This document shows positions 1-10,856 of a stretch of 64,000 nt of DNA, piece after piece. Both the position numbers and the translations under genes were made by a program. The notes below the pieces were generated by a model. That model was not told the DNA's origin and did not search any database. It worked only from the letters and a program-made list of their open reading frames with translations. The DNA comes from Chiridota heheva (Eukaryota > Echinodermata > Holothuroidea > Apodida > Chiridotidae): NCBI GenBank assembly GCA_020152595.1, contig JAIGNY010002230.1, forward strand, positions 903,501 to 967,500, in the 5' to 3' direction. Each line of letters starts with the position of its first letter. Position 1 is the first letter of the stretch.

Positions 1-221
1 TGACTCAAGATTGAATAGTACTGTAATATAAGAACCATTTATTATCTTTGATTTCTTTCATTCACTAACTGCCCACCACCTATTGTTAAGAAATTCCATA
101 CGTACATTTCTGTATTTTTTTGTTTACCCTGCAGTCAGCACAATGTTTCAATGGATGGTTTTACTTTACTGTCAATTACAAAGAAAAAAAGTCATGTGAC
201 TTCAAATCTTTTACAACTTAT

Positions 222-555
222 AAGTTTACCTTTACCATTGCCCCAAATTGAGTTTGTCCCTTCTCCACCCTTCAAATGCCTACAAATAATAATGCATTTA
301 TTGTAAAAATCATGTGAGCATTAACAACTCTTCTCTCTGTGAGATTTCCAAGAAAAAAAGAAGTAAAAAATGGTAACTATAAAGGTAAAGTTTACCTTTA
401 CCATTGCCCCAAATTGAGTTTGTCCCTTCTCCACCCTTCAAATTCCTACAAATAATAATGCATTTATTGTAAAAATCATGTGAGCATTAACAACTCTTCT
501 CTCTGAGATTTCCAAGAAAAAAAAGAAGTAAAAAATGGTAACTATAAAGGTAAAG
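222..555. repeat. Tandem duplication, 166-bp unit, two copies
   Basis: The block beginning AAGTTTACCTTTACC at 222 restarts at 388 and runs nearly unchanged. The second copy lacks two bases of the CTCTCTGTGAG stretch. High identity suggests a recent local duplication. It lies left of the first visible WDR1 exon, probably in an intron. No coding signal is seen in it. Confidence 0.85.
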
Positions 556-1360
556 ATAAAGTTTTTTAACTTGTGCACCTTATTCCCATTTCACTCTGCC
601 TCCCCCATTTTCAAATATGAAGAAAAAGTTCATCTATATAATTAGAAATTGGCCGAGACTACATAATAGTTTTGTAGGCAAATGATGCTCCATCAGAATA
701 AACGTAATGTTGGTCTTCCAAAGTTGCTTATTTTGATCCTGCTTTACTTTCCGGGCAAATTGCAGGCGCTTTCTCAAATTACTCCTACTCAATAGACCCT
801 TTTTCCTGGCTTGTAGATAAAAGTAGCCCCTGCTATTTTAAAATCTTTGTACAGTTCAGATGCCGATTTCTCCCATGTATATATCGCATTCTGTCATTAC
901 TTCTCCTATTGTAAAGTTGGCATTAATGTTTCGCAAATGTTGGGAAGACTCTCAGCAAAGACTGCTTTAGGCGATCAGTCAGTTTTTGTTTTTTTGGGAC
1001 GGGGGGGGAGGGGGGGTGTTCTTGCTTTTTTAACGCTCTGTCCGAACCTGCTGCTTCCCACTGGTTCGCGAAGAATCTGAACAACACTTGCTGGTGATAT
1101 TGAGCAGGTTTCTGCCACCTCACACACAGTTTTCTGTCCTTAAGAAGTTCAGAGACACTCAACAGCTCTGGAGTATAGCACTTTTCCTCTTATTGTTTGC
1201 TCAGCTTTTTTAATTATTCAAACTTTAAGAATTGTGTGAGATGACAAAAGGCTTGATGTCACAAGCTTGTAAGATTATCCAATTTAGTCCACTACCCACG
1301 AGGGTTTAAGAACTGCATCATTAATGTTTTAATTCATATATTTTCTTTGCTTCTATGTAG

Positions 1361-1531
1361 GATGCCAAAGTTCATATTTATAGCATTGAAAATGACACTT
1401 TGAAAGAGGTGAAAACGCTAGCTATCCGTGGAGTCGCTAATTGTGTAGAGTACTCTCCAGACGGTGCCTTCCTTTCATGCGGTGGTGCGGAAAAAGCAAT
1501 GAGCTGTTGGGATGTTGCCAATGATTATACT
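1361..1531 (+). CDS. WDR1: WDR1/AIP1 homologue, third-from-last coding exon (gene partial at left edge)
   Basis: WDR1 (actin-interacting protein 1) is a cytoplasmic partner of ADF/cofilin that speeds actin filament disassembly. The family has about 600 residues in two seven-bladed WD40 propellers. This 171-nt exon (57 codons, phase 0) follows an acceptor ending TTCTATGTAG and stops at a consensus GTAAGT donor. It encodes VHIYSIENDTLKEV, then VEYSPDGAFLSCGG and MSCWDVANDY, matching by eye the GNVRLYSILGTTLKDEG and VAYSHDGAFLAV region of vertebrate WDR1. It belongs to the late blades of the second propeller. Together with the next two exons it gives 141 C-terminal residues. The 5' part of the gene is outside the window. 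Another WD40 protein is possible, but order and wording fit WDR1 best. Confidence 0.85.
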
Positions 1532-1609
1532 GTAAGTTGACCTCATTAAGGATGTGCCAGGTTTTTCCTTTTGCTTTCTTTGATAGATTTATGTTCACAT
1601 CATATGGTA

Positions 1610-2168
1610 GTTGTTATGATAATGACGACGACGATGTTATAATGATGACGATGATAACGACAACGACGTTATAATGATAATGATGACGATGATGATGACG
1701 ATGATGATAACGATGATGATGATGTTATAATGATGATGTTATAATGATAATGATGATGTTATAATGATGACGATGTTATAATGATAATGACGATGTTATA
1801 ATGATGTGATAATGATGATGTGGATGATGATGATAATGATTATGGTAATGTTAATGATTATGTGATGAGGATGGTGATGATGCTGATCATGTGATGATGA
1901 TATGATGGTGATGGTGATATGATGAGGGTGGTGATGGTGATATGATGATGGTGATGGTGCAAGGATGATGACGGTGATGATGGTGAAAATAGATGGTGAT
2001 AGTGATAATGATATGATGATATTGGTGTGAGGATGGTGATGATGGTGTGAGGATGATGGTATGAGGATGATGATGGTGAAAATGCTGATGAATATAGATG
2101 GTGATGGAGATAGTGATGGTTATAACACTGACTGTGCAATGGTGATGATGATGATGATGATGATGAAA
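1610..2168. repeat. GAT/GATGAC trinucleotide-rich microsatellite
   Basis: This is an imperfect run of ATGATG, GACGAC, GTTATAATGAT and GGTGAT blocks filling most of the 733-bp intron between the first two visible WDR1 exons. Minus-strand open frames here read as His/Ser/Tyr-rich low-complexity peptides and are repeat artefacts, not genes. Confidence 0.95.
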
Positions 2169-2264
2169 GAAGCATTTAGTAATTTGTTCCAAAGCCAAGT
2201 CTGGAAGGCATTTGTGTAATCGGAGGAAGTAATACGTTCTCTGTTTTTTTGTTGTTGCTTACAG

Positions 2265-2412
2265 CCAATTATTGATACCTTAGTGATGCACAGAGCAAGG
2301 ATAAATGCAATTGCCTGGGCACCAGACTCCAGACATTTTGCCTCATGCGGCCTTAGTGGAACAATCATCATCTGGAACACAGAGACACCCAAGAAACAGT
2401 CTTCTATTAGAT
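2265..2412 (+). CDS. WDR1: WDR1/AIP1 homologue, penultimate coding exon
   Basis: This 148-nt exon (49 codons plus one base) runs from an acceptor ending GCTTACAG to a GTAAGTAT donor. It encodes MHRARINAIAWAPDSRHFAS and GTIIIWNTETPKKQSSIR. This is a complete WD-type blade: the AIAWAPDSRHFASCG strand pair corresponds to the CLAWSPDNEHFASGG segment of vertebrate WDR1, and IIIWN is the blade-closing W position. The preceding exon ends in phase 0 and this one in phase 1, and the last exon supplies the two missing bases. The reading frame is therefore consistent across all three exons, which is strong support for the gene model. Confidence 0.86.
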
Positions 2413-2449
2413 GTAAGTATCAGGTTTAGTAGATCGTCTCAAGTGCAGA

Positions 2450-2635
2450 AAGTCAAATTAAGCCCCAAAAAGTCAAATTAAGCCCCAAAAAGCCAAGTTA
2501 AGCCCCAAAAAGTCAAATTAGGCTCCAAAAAGCCAAATTAAGCCCCAAAAAGCCAAATTAAGCCCCAAAAAGCCAAATTAAGCCCCCAAAAGCCAATTTA
2601 AGCCTCAAAAAGCCAAATTAAGCCCAGAAAAGCAA
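2450..2635. repeat. 20-bp minisatellite (AGCCCCAAAAAGCCAAATTA)
   Basis: About nine direct copies of a 20-bp unit lie just inside the last visible WDR1 intron, beginning 38 bp after the donor. Copies differ by single substitutions such as AGTCAAATTA for AGCCAAATTA. Confidence 0.9.
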
Positions 2636-2731
2636 AACTGTAATAAAGTCAAGAAAATTTCAAATTTTGAAAGGGATTGGCCACTGGCAAGTCCATGGGC
2701 TCTTCTGGGAGGGGTTAAATGTACTGAAATG

Positions 2732-3007
2732 TTAAAGGAAAGGTATCGTTCCATAAATAAATTCAGAAGTGAACGCCACCAAGCTGTCAACGTCACTTTC
2801 AGTTTTCAATTTTCCGTACTGATTTGCGAGAAATCTGTGATATTCCGATAACACACGTAGGCTCCTATGTTCGGTACGGTGAATGTGTGATCAATAATAT
2901 CGCAGATATCTTACAATTAATAAGGAAAATTGAAAATCGGAAGTGACATTGACAGCTCAGCGGCATTCACATCTGAATTTATTGAGGGGACAATACCTTT
3001 CCTTTAA
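2732..3007. mobile_element. TTAA-type foldback element, family E copy 1 (276 bp)
   Basis: Left end TTAAAGGAAAGGTAT is the inverse of right end ATACCTTTCCTTTAA. The arms stay complementary for roughly 100 bp, including AACGTCACTTTCAG on the left against GGAAGTGACATTGACAG on the right, around a unique core with CGATAACACACGTAGGCTC. TTAA at both edges fits a piggyBac-type target duplication. There is no open frame. A second copy is at 60810-61087. Confidence 0.78.
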
Positions 3008-3244
3008 AAAAATTCTTTATTATGACTTCAAGGGATGTCATCAGAAAATTATTTTTTTAATTTCTCTAATTCTTCATCAAAGCCTGTGAGAGAGGCCAGA
3101 ATGAATCATACTAAGACATTTTACAGCCAAGCAAGCCTCCGTAAAGCCAAAACACAAAGTTGCATGATCAACTTCAATATCAAAAAAGCCAAGTAATATT
3201 TTTTGTGCAGAAACAAATCTCTAAAACCCCAACTCCAAACCTGA

Positions 3245-3934
3245 TTAAGTATCTTTGGATGCATAAGTTTAGTGGTCAAATATCTTTGGATGTATAAGTT
3301 TAGTGGTCAAGTATCTTTGAATGTATAAGTTTAGTGGTCAAGTATCTTTGGATATATAAGTTTAGTGGTCAAGTATCTTTAGATGTATAAGTTTAGTGGT
3401 CAATTACTTTGGATGTATAAGTTTAGTGGTCAAGTATCTTTGGATGTATAAGTTTAGTGGTCAAGTATCTTTGGATGTATAAGTTTAGTGGTCAAGTATC
3501 TTTGGATGTATAAGTTTAGTGGTCAAGTATCTTTGGATGTATAAGTTTAGTGGTCAAGTATCTTTGGATGTATAAGTTTAGTGGTCAAGTATCTTTGAAT
3601 GTATAAGTTTAGTGGTCAAGTATCTTTGGATGTATCAGTGTAGTGGTCAAGTATCTTTGGATGTATAAGTTTAGTGGTCAAGTATCTTTGGATGTATAAG
3701 TTTAGTGGTCAAGTATCTTTGAATGTATAAGTTTAGTGGTCAAGTATCTTTAGATGTATAAGTTTAGTGGTCAAGTATCTTTGGATGTAAAAGTTTAGTG
3801 GTCAAGTATCTTTGGATGTATAAGTTTAGTGGTCAAGTATTTTTGGATGTATAAGTTTAGTGGTTAAGTATCTTTGGATGTATAAGTTTAGTGGTCAAGT
3901 ATCTTTGGATGTATAAGTTGAGTGGTCAAGTATG
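3245..3934. repeat. 31-bp minisatellite, about 22 copies
   Basis: The unit reads roughly AAGTATCTTTGGATGTATAA followed by GTTTAGTGGTC. Copies are nearly identical, with scattered single changes (TTGAATG, TTAGATG, ATCAGTG, GTAAAAG). It lies wholly within the last visible WDR1 intron. Confidence 0.95.
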
Positions 3935-4578
3935 TTAATATTGTACAAAAGTGGACACCCAAGAGGTCATAAAAATGTTGATGAAAGTATTCAGAAATCT
4001 TATTCCATTAAGGTCTGCTGACACATAGCAATTTCTAATTGGTTAAAAGAGTAACTCTGATTAGTTTTTGAACTTTGAAAAAAGCACTTCCAGTTTTTCA
4101 GCTATAGCTGATCAAAGTTGGATCAGTTTTTAAATTCATGCAAAATTTGTGATGTATGACTGGGCACAGAGCTAAATTCTTTAAATTTCTTTCCTAATTC
4201 GTAGTTATTGAAATGATCATCAGGAAATCTTATATTGGAGGAATGTTGTGAAAAGACCCAAATATGTTGGTCGGAATTTGCTGCAAACCGTCAAAGAATT
4301 ATAATGGACATTTAAAGAACAAAGGGTTTACAAAAGAACATACCAATGTTATATACATCACAAATTTGCATGAAATATGCAAATTGTGTCTGAGATTTAA
4401 AAACTGTAAAATGATCAATGCTCTACCAATTTTTATGAAATGTTTTGGTACTATGATTGTATTAAAGTAAACACAAAGTCTGATAGAATCATTATTCCAT
4501 ATGATAGAGGATAAAAATCTTAACCAACTGCCAAAGACAGCACGTCAAAATCTTATTCCTATCTCAAGTTATTCATCT

Positions 4579-5214
4579 TTAAAGGAGACCTAAAGTCTGA
4601 TCCAATCTTTATTTTATGTGATAGAGGATACAAATCTTAACCAACTGAAAAACACAGTACGTCAAAATCGCATTCCTATATCAAGTTATCCCAAAACAGC
4701 AAGTCAAAATCTTATTCCTATCTCAAGTTATTCATCTTTAAAATCGACACATGGGGGCTGCCATTTTGTTCAATTCTGTATTGAAATATTGTGCATGGTG
4801 ACATAATTTCCCCAATAGGGACATAAGGATTACAATGTATTTCTTTATAAATGTGATTAAAGTTTTTATTCCAAAATGATGTGACACAAAGTTTTAAGAG
4901 AATATTTTGCTAATTTCATGTGTTCACAAAAATGTCCTTGACCCTTACAACAGAAAAACAATTTTTCATGAGCTAGAAAACTTGAGGTAGATTATAAAGA
5001 AATACAAAGCATTCCAACATCCTGCTGGGCTGATGACATCATAATCTGCATGCTTTTAAATCAAAATGTATTAAGTAGTAGCATTAAAGTGTTTAATAAT
5101 TACAAAAAATGTGTTATGATTGCTTTTGGAGTTACGAAATTTGGTCAGTACATTTGTTATTTTTAATTCTATTATATAAAATAAGGATAATGTCAGACTT
5201 TATGTCTCCTTTAA
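4579..5214. mobile_element. TTAA-type foldback element, family F (636 bp)
   Basis: The left end TTAAAGGAGACCTAAAGTCT is mirrored by a right end whose reverse complement reads TTAAAGGAGACATAAAGTCT. Complementarity continues, with gaps, into a TTATTTTAT segment about 45 bp in. TTAA abuts both ends. A partial copy of the left arm precedes it at about 4462-4578, and related sequence flanks the family G element near 40.4 and 41.2 kb. No transposase is encoded. Confidence 0.65.
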
Positions 5215-5494
5215 TAGATTTTAAAGCAGTTTAGCTGATGTTGCCACCCACATAACTTTAAAGATAAATAACAAGTTTGGCTATATTGTGTAGAAATAAG
5301 TAAAATGAGACCTGAAGTGACCACAGCCTCATATTTCACAAGTTTATTTGTATTATGTTTTAGGGAGTTTGTGAATAACATTTATTTGATTATTCTACAT
5401 TCATTGCAATTCACCATTTTCTTCCGAATGAAATCAACATGCTGGCCCAAGCTCTAAACTTATCCTTTAGAAATAAAATTGCAAGCAACACCCT

Positions 5495-7000
5495 TTTTTG
5501 GTTCCGATGCAGATAGCATCAGGAACCTCTGCGTCAGGAACCTCTGCGGTCATGTTGGCGAATGTGTGTATGTATGTGTGTATGTATGTATGTGCGATGC
5601 TAAGCTCGTTAACACGATATCTCAAGAACAGTATAGTTGATTCATATCATATGTGGTACACAGATAGCCCATGGTCCGTAGATGTGCCCTATTGTTTTTT
5701 GTGGTGATATTATGTATATTAAAGAGAAGGCAGGGCTTAATGTAAAAATCTTGAAATGCTTCATATTTGGTACAGTTATGGTGTTAGCTAGTGTGTACAT
5801 GTTCATGGCATAAAAACATTGAATTTCATTAAAATGTTTAGTGAGCGGGGCTTAATATGATTTTACTGAAAAGAGCTTGTAAACACGATATCAAGGAATT
5901 ATAAACTGGATTCCAGTCATATGTGATACACAGATACATGGTCAGAGATATGCCCTATTGTTTTTGATGGTGATGCATGCATATTATTGAGTAGGTGGGG
6001 CTTTATGGGAAAAAATCAAAAACCGTATGTCTGTTTTGTTTCATATTTGACATAATTATGATGTTAGCTAGCGTGTACATGTTCATGATGTAAAAACGTT
6101 GAATTTCATTAATATGCATAGTGGGCGGGGTTCTTCATATGATTTTGGTGAAAAGAGCTTGTAAACACGGTGTCCCAAGAACAGTAAACTGGATTCATGT
6201 CATATTTAGTACACAGATAGCCCATGGTCTGTAGATGTGCCTGATTGTTTTTGGTGGTGTATTCATTGTATAAAAACATTGAATTTTAATAATATGTATA
6301 GTGGGCGGGGCTTAATATGATTTTGTAAACAAAAAGCTTGTCAACACGATATATCAAAAACTATTCATTGGATTCACGTCATGTGTTTTACACAGGTAGC
6401 TCATGGTTAACAGAAGGTGCCCTATTGTTTTTGGTGGTGATATCATTCATATTAGTAAGTGGGTGGGGCTTAAAGTGAAAATTTTGAAAAAGTGATAAAT
6501 GAGCAACTGTATGTCTGTTTTGCATCATATTGGGCATGATAATATTGTTGGTTATAGTGTACATGCTAATGTTATGAACAGATGTCATTATAGGCATGGT
6601 AGGCGTGGCTTAATGTAAAAGTGCTAAATGATGTAAACACCATACTGTATCTCATGAACAGTATTTTGGATTTAAGCCATTTGTCGTACACAAATGGGTC
6701 ATGGTCTGTACATATGTTCTAATGTTGTGGTAGTGATGTCATGAATATTAATAAGTAGGTGGGGTTTACTGATAAGTTCTTGAAATACGATACATGTGAA
6801 ACTGTTTTTCATCATACTTTCTATGATAATGATGTTGATTATTTTGCAAATGCTAATGTTGTCAACATTTGTATTGATCTGCATGGTGGGAGTGACTTTA
6901 TGAATAAATATCAGAGAACAAATATTTTATGATATGCAATGACATGACAGTTAATACAAATTTTCAAATCAATCAACTTTTGAAAAAAAGCAGCAGTAGC
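5495..7000 (+). repeat. Dispersed repeat family B, copy 1, with internal units of about 300 bp
   Basis: The block starts near a (GTAT)n stretch at 5565-5595 and consists of four to five diverged units. Each has a GGGCGGGGCTTAATATGA-like box, an AAGCTTGTAAACACGATATC segment and a CCCTATTGTTTTTGGTGGTG segment. Reverse-oriented copies are at 32205-32740 and 46965-48040. I do not recognise the family and see no protein coding. Confidence 0.75.
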
Positions 7001-8029
7001 ACACAATTTTTCGTTCTGGTTTCCTTAGAGAATCCCTCGTATTTGAGGTCTAGTTTGCTGAAAAATGAGTAATAATAATCATTTCTGCTATTTGCAACAT
7101 TTGTGAAAAGTTGCACAGCTGTAGGAAGAATGTAAGAAAAAGTGGATAAATCCTACCTAGCTGGATATTTTTGAAAAATCAGAAATTATTATAGTTTTGC
7201 ATTATTGCAACTACATTTTATTTATTCATTAGTAAAGGCACTGCTTAAAATTTGGCCTGCAATTTTGGAGCAACAAATTAAGCACATCATTCCACAAGAT
7301 TAACTTTGCATCATAACATTGAGGTATAAATAGTTCTATGCACATAGTTCATTTCACCTTTCCACAGCAGCAAAGCCAAACAATGCCAGCATTACATAAC
7401 TAATAATATTACAAAGGATTGCCATTATATTCAGATGTGTGTCAGTAAAAATACCATGTAACACCAGTGGGAGTAGTTATTATGATCTTGAAGGAGCCTT
7501 GGACAGGTAAAACTGTATACAGTTTTGTGGTTTGGGAAACAAAGAAATATATAACTTTTTTCTCCATCAGCCCTGCTCCATTCGAGGGCAGGTTGAAATG
7601 TTCCTGGTTTTGATTAAGCAAAGCCATTTCTAATGTCTTTTTTGAGTAATTAGAAAGAAAGAACAGCCCAAGTGGGAAAAAAAGGTAGATCATAATATGG
7701 AAAATCTGAAAATGGTATACAATTTGTAAAAAAGTTTTTCAAGCTTCCATCAATTAGTTGAATGGGAGCAGTTGAATATACGGTAAAGAGGTTATGAATC
7801 TCCATCATAACCTTTATTAAAATTTAGCAGGAGAAAATGGTCAATGATTTTTAAGTGACTGAAATTTAGGACAGGAATTTAAAGAATTGCATTAATGGTT
7901 TTGAGCTGTTTTTGTTTTCCTTTCTTTTTCATGTATCACAACTTTTCTGTACATTAAAAATTCTTCAAACTTTGATTAGCCAGAACTCCAGGTACTACTG
8001 TCGTACTTCAAAGACCACTGTGTTCAAAT

Positions 8030-9105
8030 TTAAAGGATTAGTTCAGGGGTCAAACAATGTCATCTTATATGAAAGAGGACTTCAAAAAAACAAAATGGGG
8101 AAAAAAGTATTCCAAAATCTTATTCCGCTAAAGAGATATTCAAGTTTAAAGCTCTGTCTTATCTGTGTAGAAATGACTGGTGTAGTGAGTCGACTATGGA
8201 AGGTTGGCGCTCTCACTCCTACATTCTTAGCCAGTGTTAATATATTTTACAATATGAATTATTTTTCTTGTAACTTTCTTTAGGTGCTGAATTATAATTC
8301 TCCTTACTAGATTCTGTTTTATTACTTTCCCGACATATCCAATGGTTTTTAAATTGCAGGACAATATGATAGAATACATAAAGATTTTGAGGAATCTGAG
8401 GCTGTGACATCACAACTAGTCTGATTTCAGTCATTTCTACACAAATAATACCAAATTGTAAACTTGAATATATTTACGGAATAAGATTTTTGAATGCTTT
8501 CTCCGCCATTTTGTTTCTTTCAAAGTCCTCAGTTCATATAAGATATATAATATGATAGAATACCTAAAGATTAAAAGAATTTGAGGCTGTGACGTGACAA
8601 CTAGTCTGATTTCAGTCGTTTCTACACAAATGATACCAAATTTTAAAGTTAACTATAATAACAGAATAAGATTTTTGAATGCTTTCTTCACAATTTTGTT
8701 TCTTTCAAAGTCATCACTTCATATAAGATATATATGATATGATAGAATACATACAGATTTTGAGGAATCTGGGGCTGTGACGTCACAACTAGTCTTATTT
8801 CAGTCGTTGTTACACATATGATACCAAATTTTAAACTTGAATATATTTGCGGAATAAGATTTTTGAATGCTTTCTTCACCATTTTGTTTCTTTCAAAGTC
8901 CTCAGTTCATATAAGATATATATGATATGATAGAATACAAATATTTTGAGGAATCTGAGGCTGTGACGTCACAAGTAGTCTGATTTCAGTCGTTTTTACA
9001 CAAATGATACCAAATTTTAAACATTAATATGATAACGGATAAGATTTTTGAATGCTTTCTTCGCCATTTTGTTTCTTTCAAAGTCCGCAGTTCGTATAAG
9101 ATATA
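8030..9105. mobile_element. TTAA-type foldback element, family A copy 1, right arm amplified
   Basis: The left end TTAAAGGATTAGTTCAGGGG leads into an arm (CTTATATGAAAGAGGACTTC, then AAAATCTTATTCCGCTAAAG) that reappears inverted downstream (CGGAATAAGATTTTTGAATG, AAGTCCTCAGTTCATATAAG). The right arm occurs four times head-to-tail at a period of about 186 bp, marked by GGCTGTGAC at about 8400, 8585, 8773 and 8959. The array ends about 70 bp before the last WDR1 exon. The small open frames in it are not genes. Confidence 0.75.
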
Positions 9106-9173
9106 AAATCTCCATATACCTATGACATGAAAGTGTGTCTCTTGATATCACGTTTGTTATCTTCTCTTTTCAG

Positions 9174-9280
9174 CTGCTCATCAAATTTATAATGTATCGT
9201 GTCTCGTCTGGTTGGACAACAACACAATAATAAGTGGAGGTTTCGACCATTGTCTCAGAAGATGGGCAATCAAGGTCTAA
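9174..9280 (+). CDS. WDR1: WDR1/AIP1 homologue, last coding exon with stop
   Basis: The acceptor CTTCTCTTTTCAG is followed by two bases completing a split serine codon, then AHQIYNVSCLVWLDNNTIIS, GGFDHCLRRW and AIKV before TAA at 9278-9280. This corresponds to [20 protein letters not shown] and the closing KEWTI strand of vertebrate WDR1. It is the last blade of the second propeller, and the stop falls where the family normally ends. The exon sits 6.8 kb from its predecessor, across an intron that is almost entirely repeats. Downstream, the 3' UTR begins with a degenerate GTCTTGACCTCTAAT repeat. Confidence 0.87.
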
Positions 9281-9446
9281 TGGAGTCGGCACCTCTCATA
9301 GTCTTGACCTCTAATCGAGTCTTGACCTCTAATAGGTTTGCGACCTTTAGTGTCATGACCTCTTAATGGAGTCGTGACCTCAACAGCATTTACTTTATGA
9401 TGTACATGATAGCAAACCAACATTTTTCCTACATTACAAACCAAGG

Positions 9447-9452
9447 AATAAA
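9447..9452 (+). terminator. Candidate poly(A) signal AATAAA for WDR1
   Basis: This AATAAA lies 167 bp after the WDR1 stop. Further AATAAA motifs occur near 12.5 kb, so the true 3' end cannot be fixed from sequence alone. Confidence 0.25.
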
Positions 9453-10220
9453 TCCTTGGGGTTTGGGGGTTGAATTTGGAAATAATATTTTTTGGTCTAC
9501 ATTTTAATATGTTCTGGGTAAAATGATTTGTTTGGTCAATATCTTTTGCATGTGTGCGTGGGGATTAGCATTCAAATTGTTTGGGGAAAACACAAATTTT
9601 ATATGAATTTTTTTTTTTTTTAGTAGGCGTATGTGTCATTATTTGCCAGCTGATTATAAATAACTTTTTCTGAAACTATAACAAATGATTACCTCTTCCA
9701 AAATAGTTTTATTTTCATTGATTTATTCAATTTGACAATAATCTTTAAGTTAACAACCGTACTTATTACTAAAATTTGTCAACAAATTAAAAATTTGTCA
9801 ATCAGACAATTAAATTTTGATTCTGGTTACAGACTATGATCATTAAAGATGATCTAATTTTCATAATATTGATTATATATTATTAGAATTTTCATGTGGT
9901 GATGCTAACAAGATGTACCAAAATGGCAGTTATACTATAGACAATCTCTCTAAGACAATTAGAGATCAACTGTACATTAGTCTTCAGAAAGTCTCCAGAG
10001 AGATTATCTCTCTAAGACAATCACGATTGCTCTGTAAGGCAATCTCATTCTTATTCCTACTTTGAGAGCATATTTGTCCTTATCGTTCGTTCAATTAAAA
10101 AAAAAAAGTTAAGCGAGTCCATGTTTTCATGATTATAAATCATAAACATTTTAGTTTGCCTACTGCAATGTGATTGGACGAGAGGGGACACCCATGATTT
10201 GCATTGTATATTATTTAAAT
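9453..10220. other. WDR1 3' flank, no gene seen
   Basis: AT-rich sequence. A segment near 9960-9992 (AGAGATCAACTGTACATTAG) reappears inverted near 10619-10645, so another degenerate foldback element may span about 9935-10665. I see no coding or RNA gene. Confidence 0.4.
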
Positions 10221-10432
10221 GCAAATTGATACATTATTTGCTAATTAATACATTATTTGCAAATTAATACATTATTTGCAAATTAATACATTATTTGCAA
10301 ATTAATACATTATTTGCGAATTGATACATTATCTGCAAAGTGATACATTATTTGTAAAGTGATACATTATTTGCAAAGTGATACATTATTTGCAAATGGA
10401 TACATTATTTGCAAATTGATGATACATTATGA
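10221..10432. repeat. 19-bp minisatellite (TTAATACATTATTTGCAAA)
   Basis: About eleven direct copies. The left half uses TTAATACATT and the right half GTGATACATT or TGGATACATT variants. Confidence 0.92.
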
Positions 10433-10856
10433 AGGGTAATTCTACTCTTTATTAGAGAAGTTACTTTTCTCACTTAATTTCTGTGTTTAATTCTGATGAT
10501 TTAGATCTAAACACTTTTAAAAGGAAGTATTGCATCTGTTGCTTGATTCTTTTTATCGTAATTTCAAATATAATGAAAGATGTACATTAACTTACAGATT
10601 TCCCTCTCATCCCTTTTCTGGAGACTAATGTACACTTGATCTCTCGTGCAGACTCAGCAATCGTACAAGGTTGATCCAGAGGGGAGACCCCCTTTTGGAA
10701 TTCACCAATACACTAACACTAAAGCCACACATTTTCATGACTTGACCTTGGATTCCAAGGCTTGAAACCCACCCCCCCTTTTTCCCCGCTCCCTATTGAA
10801 AAGCCTGGATCCGTCCCAATCCTAACTGTGCATCATCCCACAGTTGAGGGACTGTA

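Noticed and set aside
3245-3934. CRISPR-like array
   Set aside because: The 31-bp units are directly adjacent with no spacers. It is a minisatellite.
7442-7693. 83-codon minus-strand gene in the WDR1 intron
   Set aside because: No domain, no supporting context, and surrounded by repeat sequence.
10221-10432. CRISPR-like array
   Set aside because: The 19-bp units are contiguous with no unique spacers and the genome is animal. It is a minisatellite.
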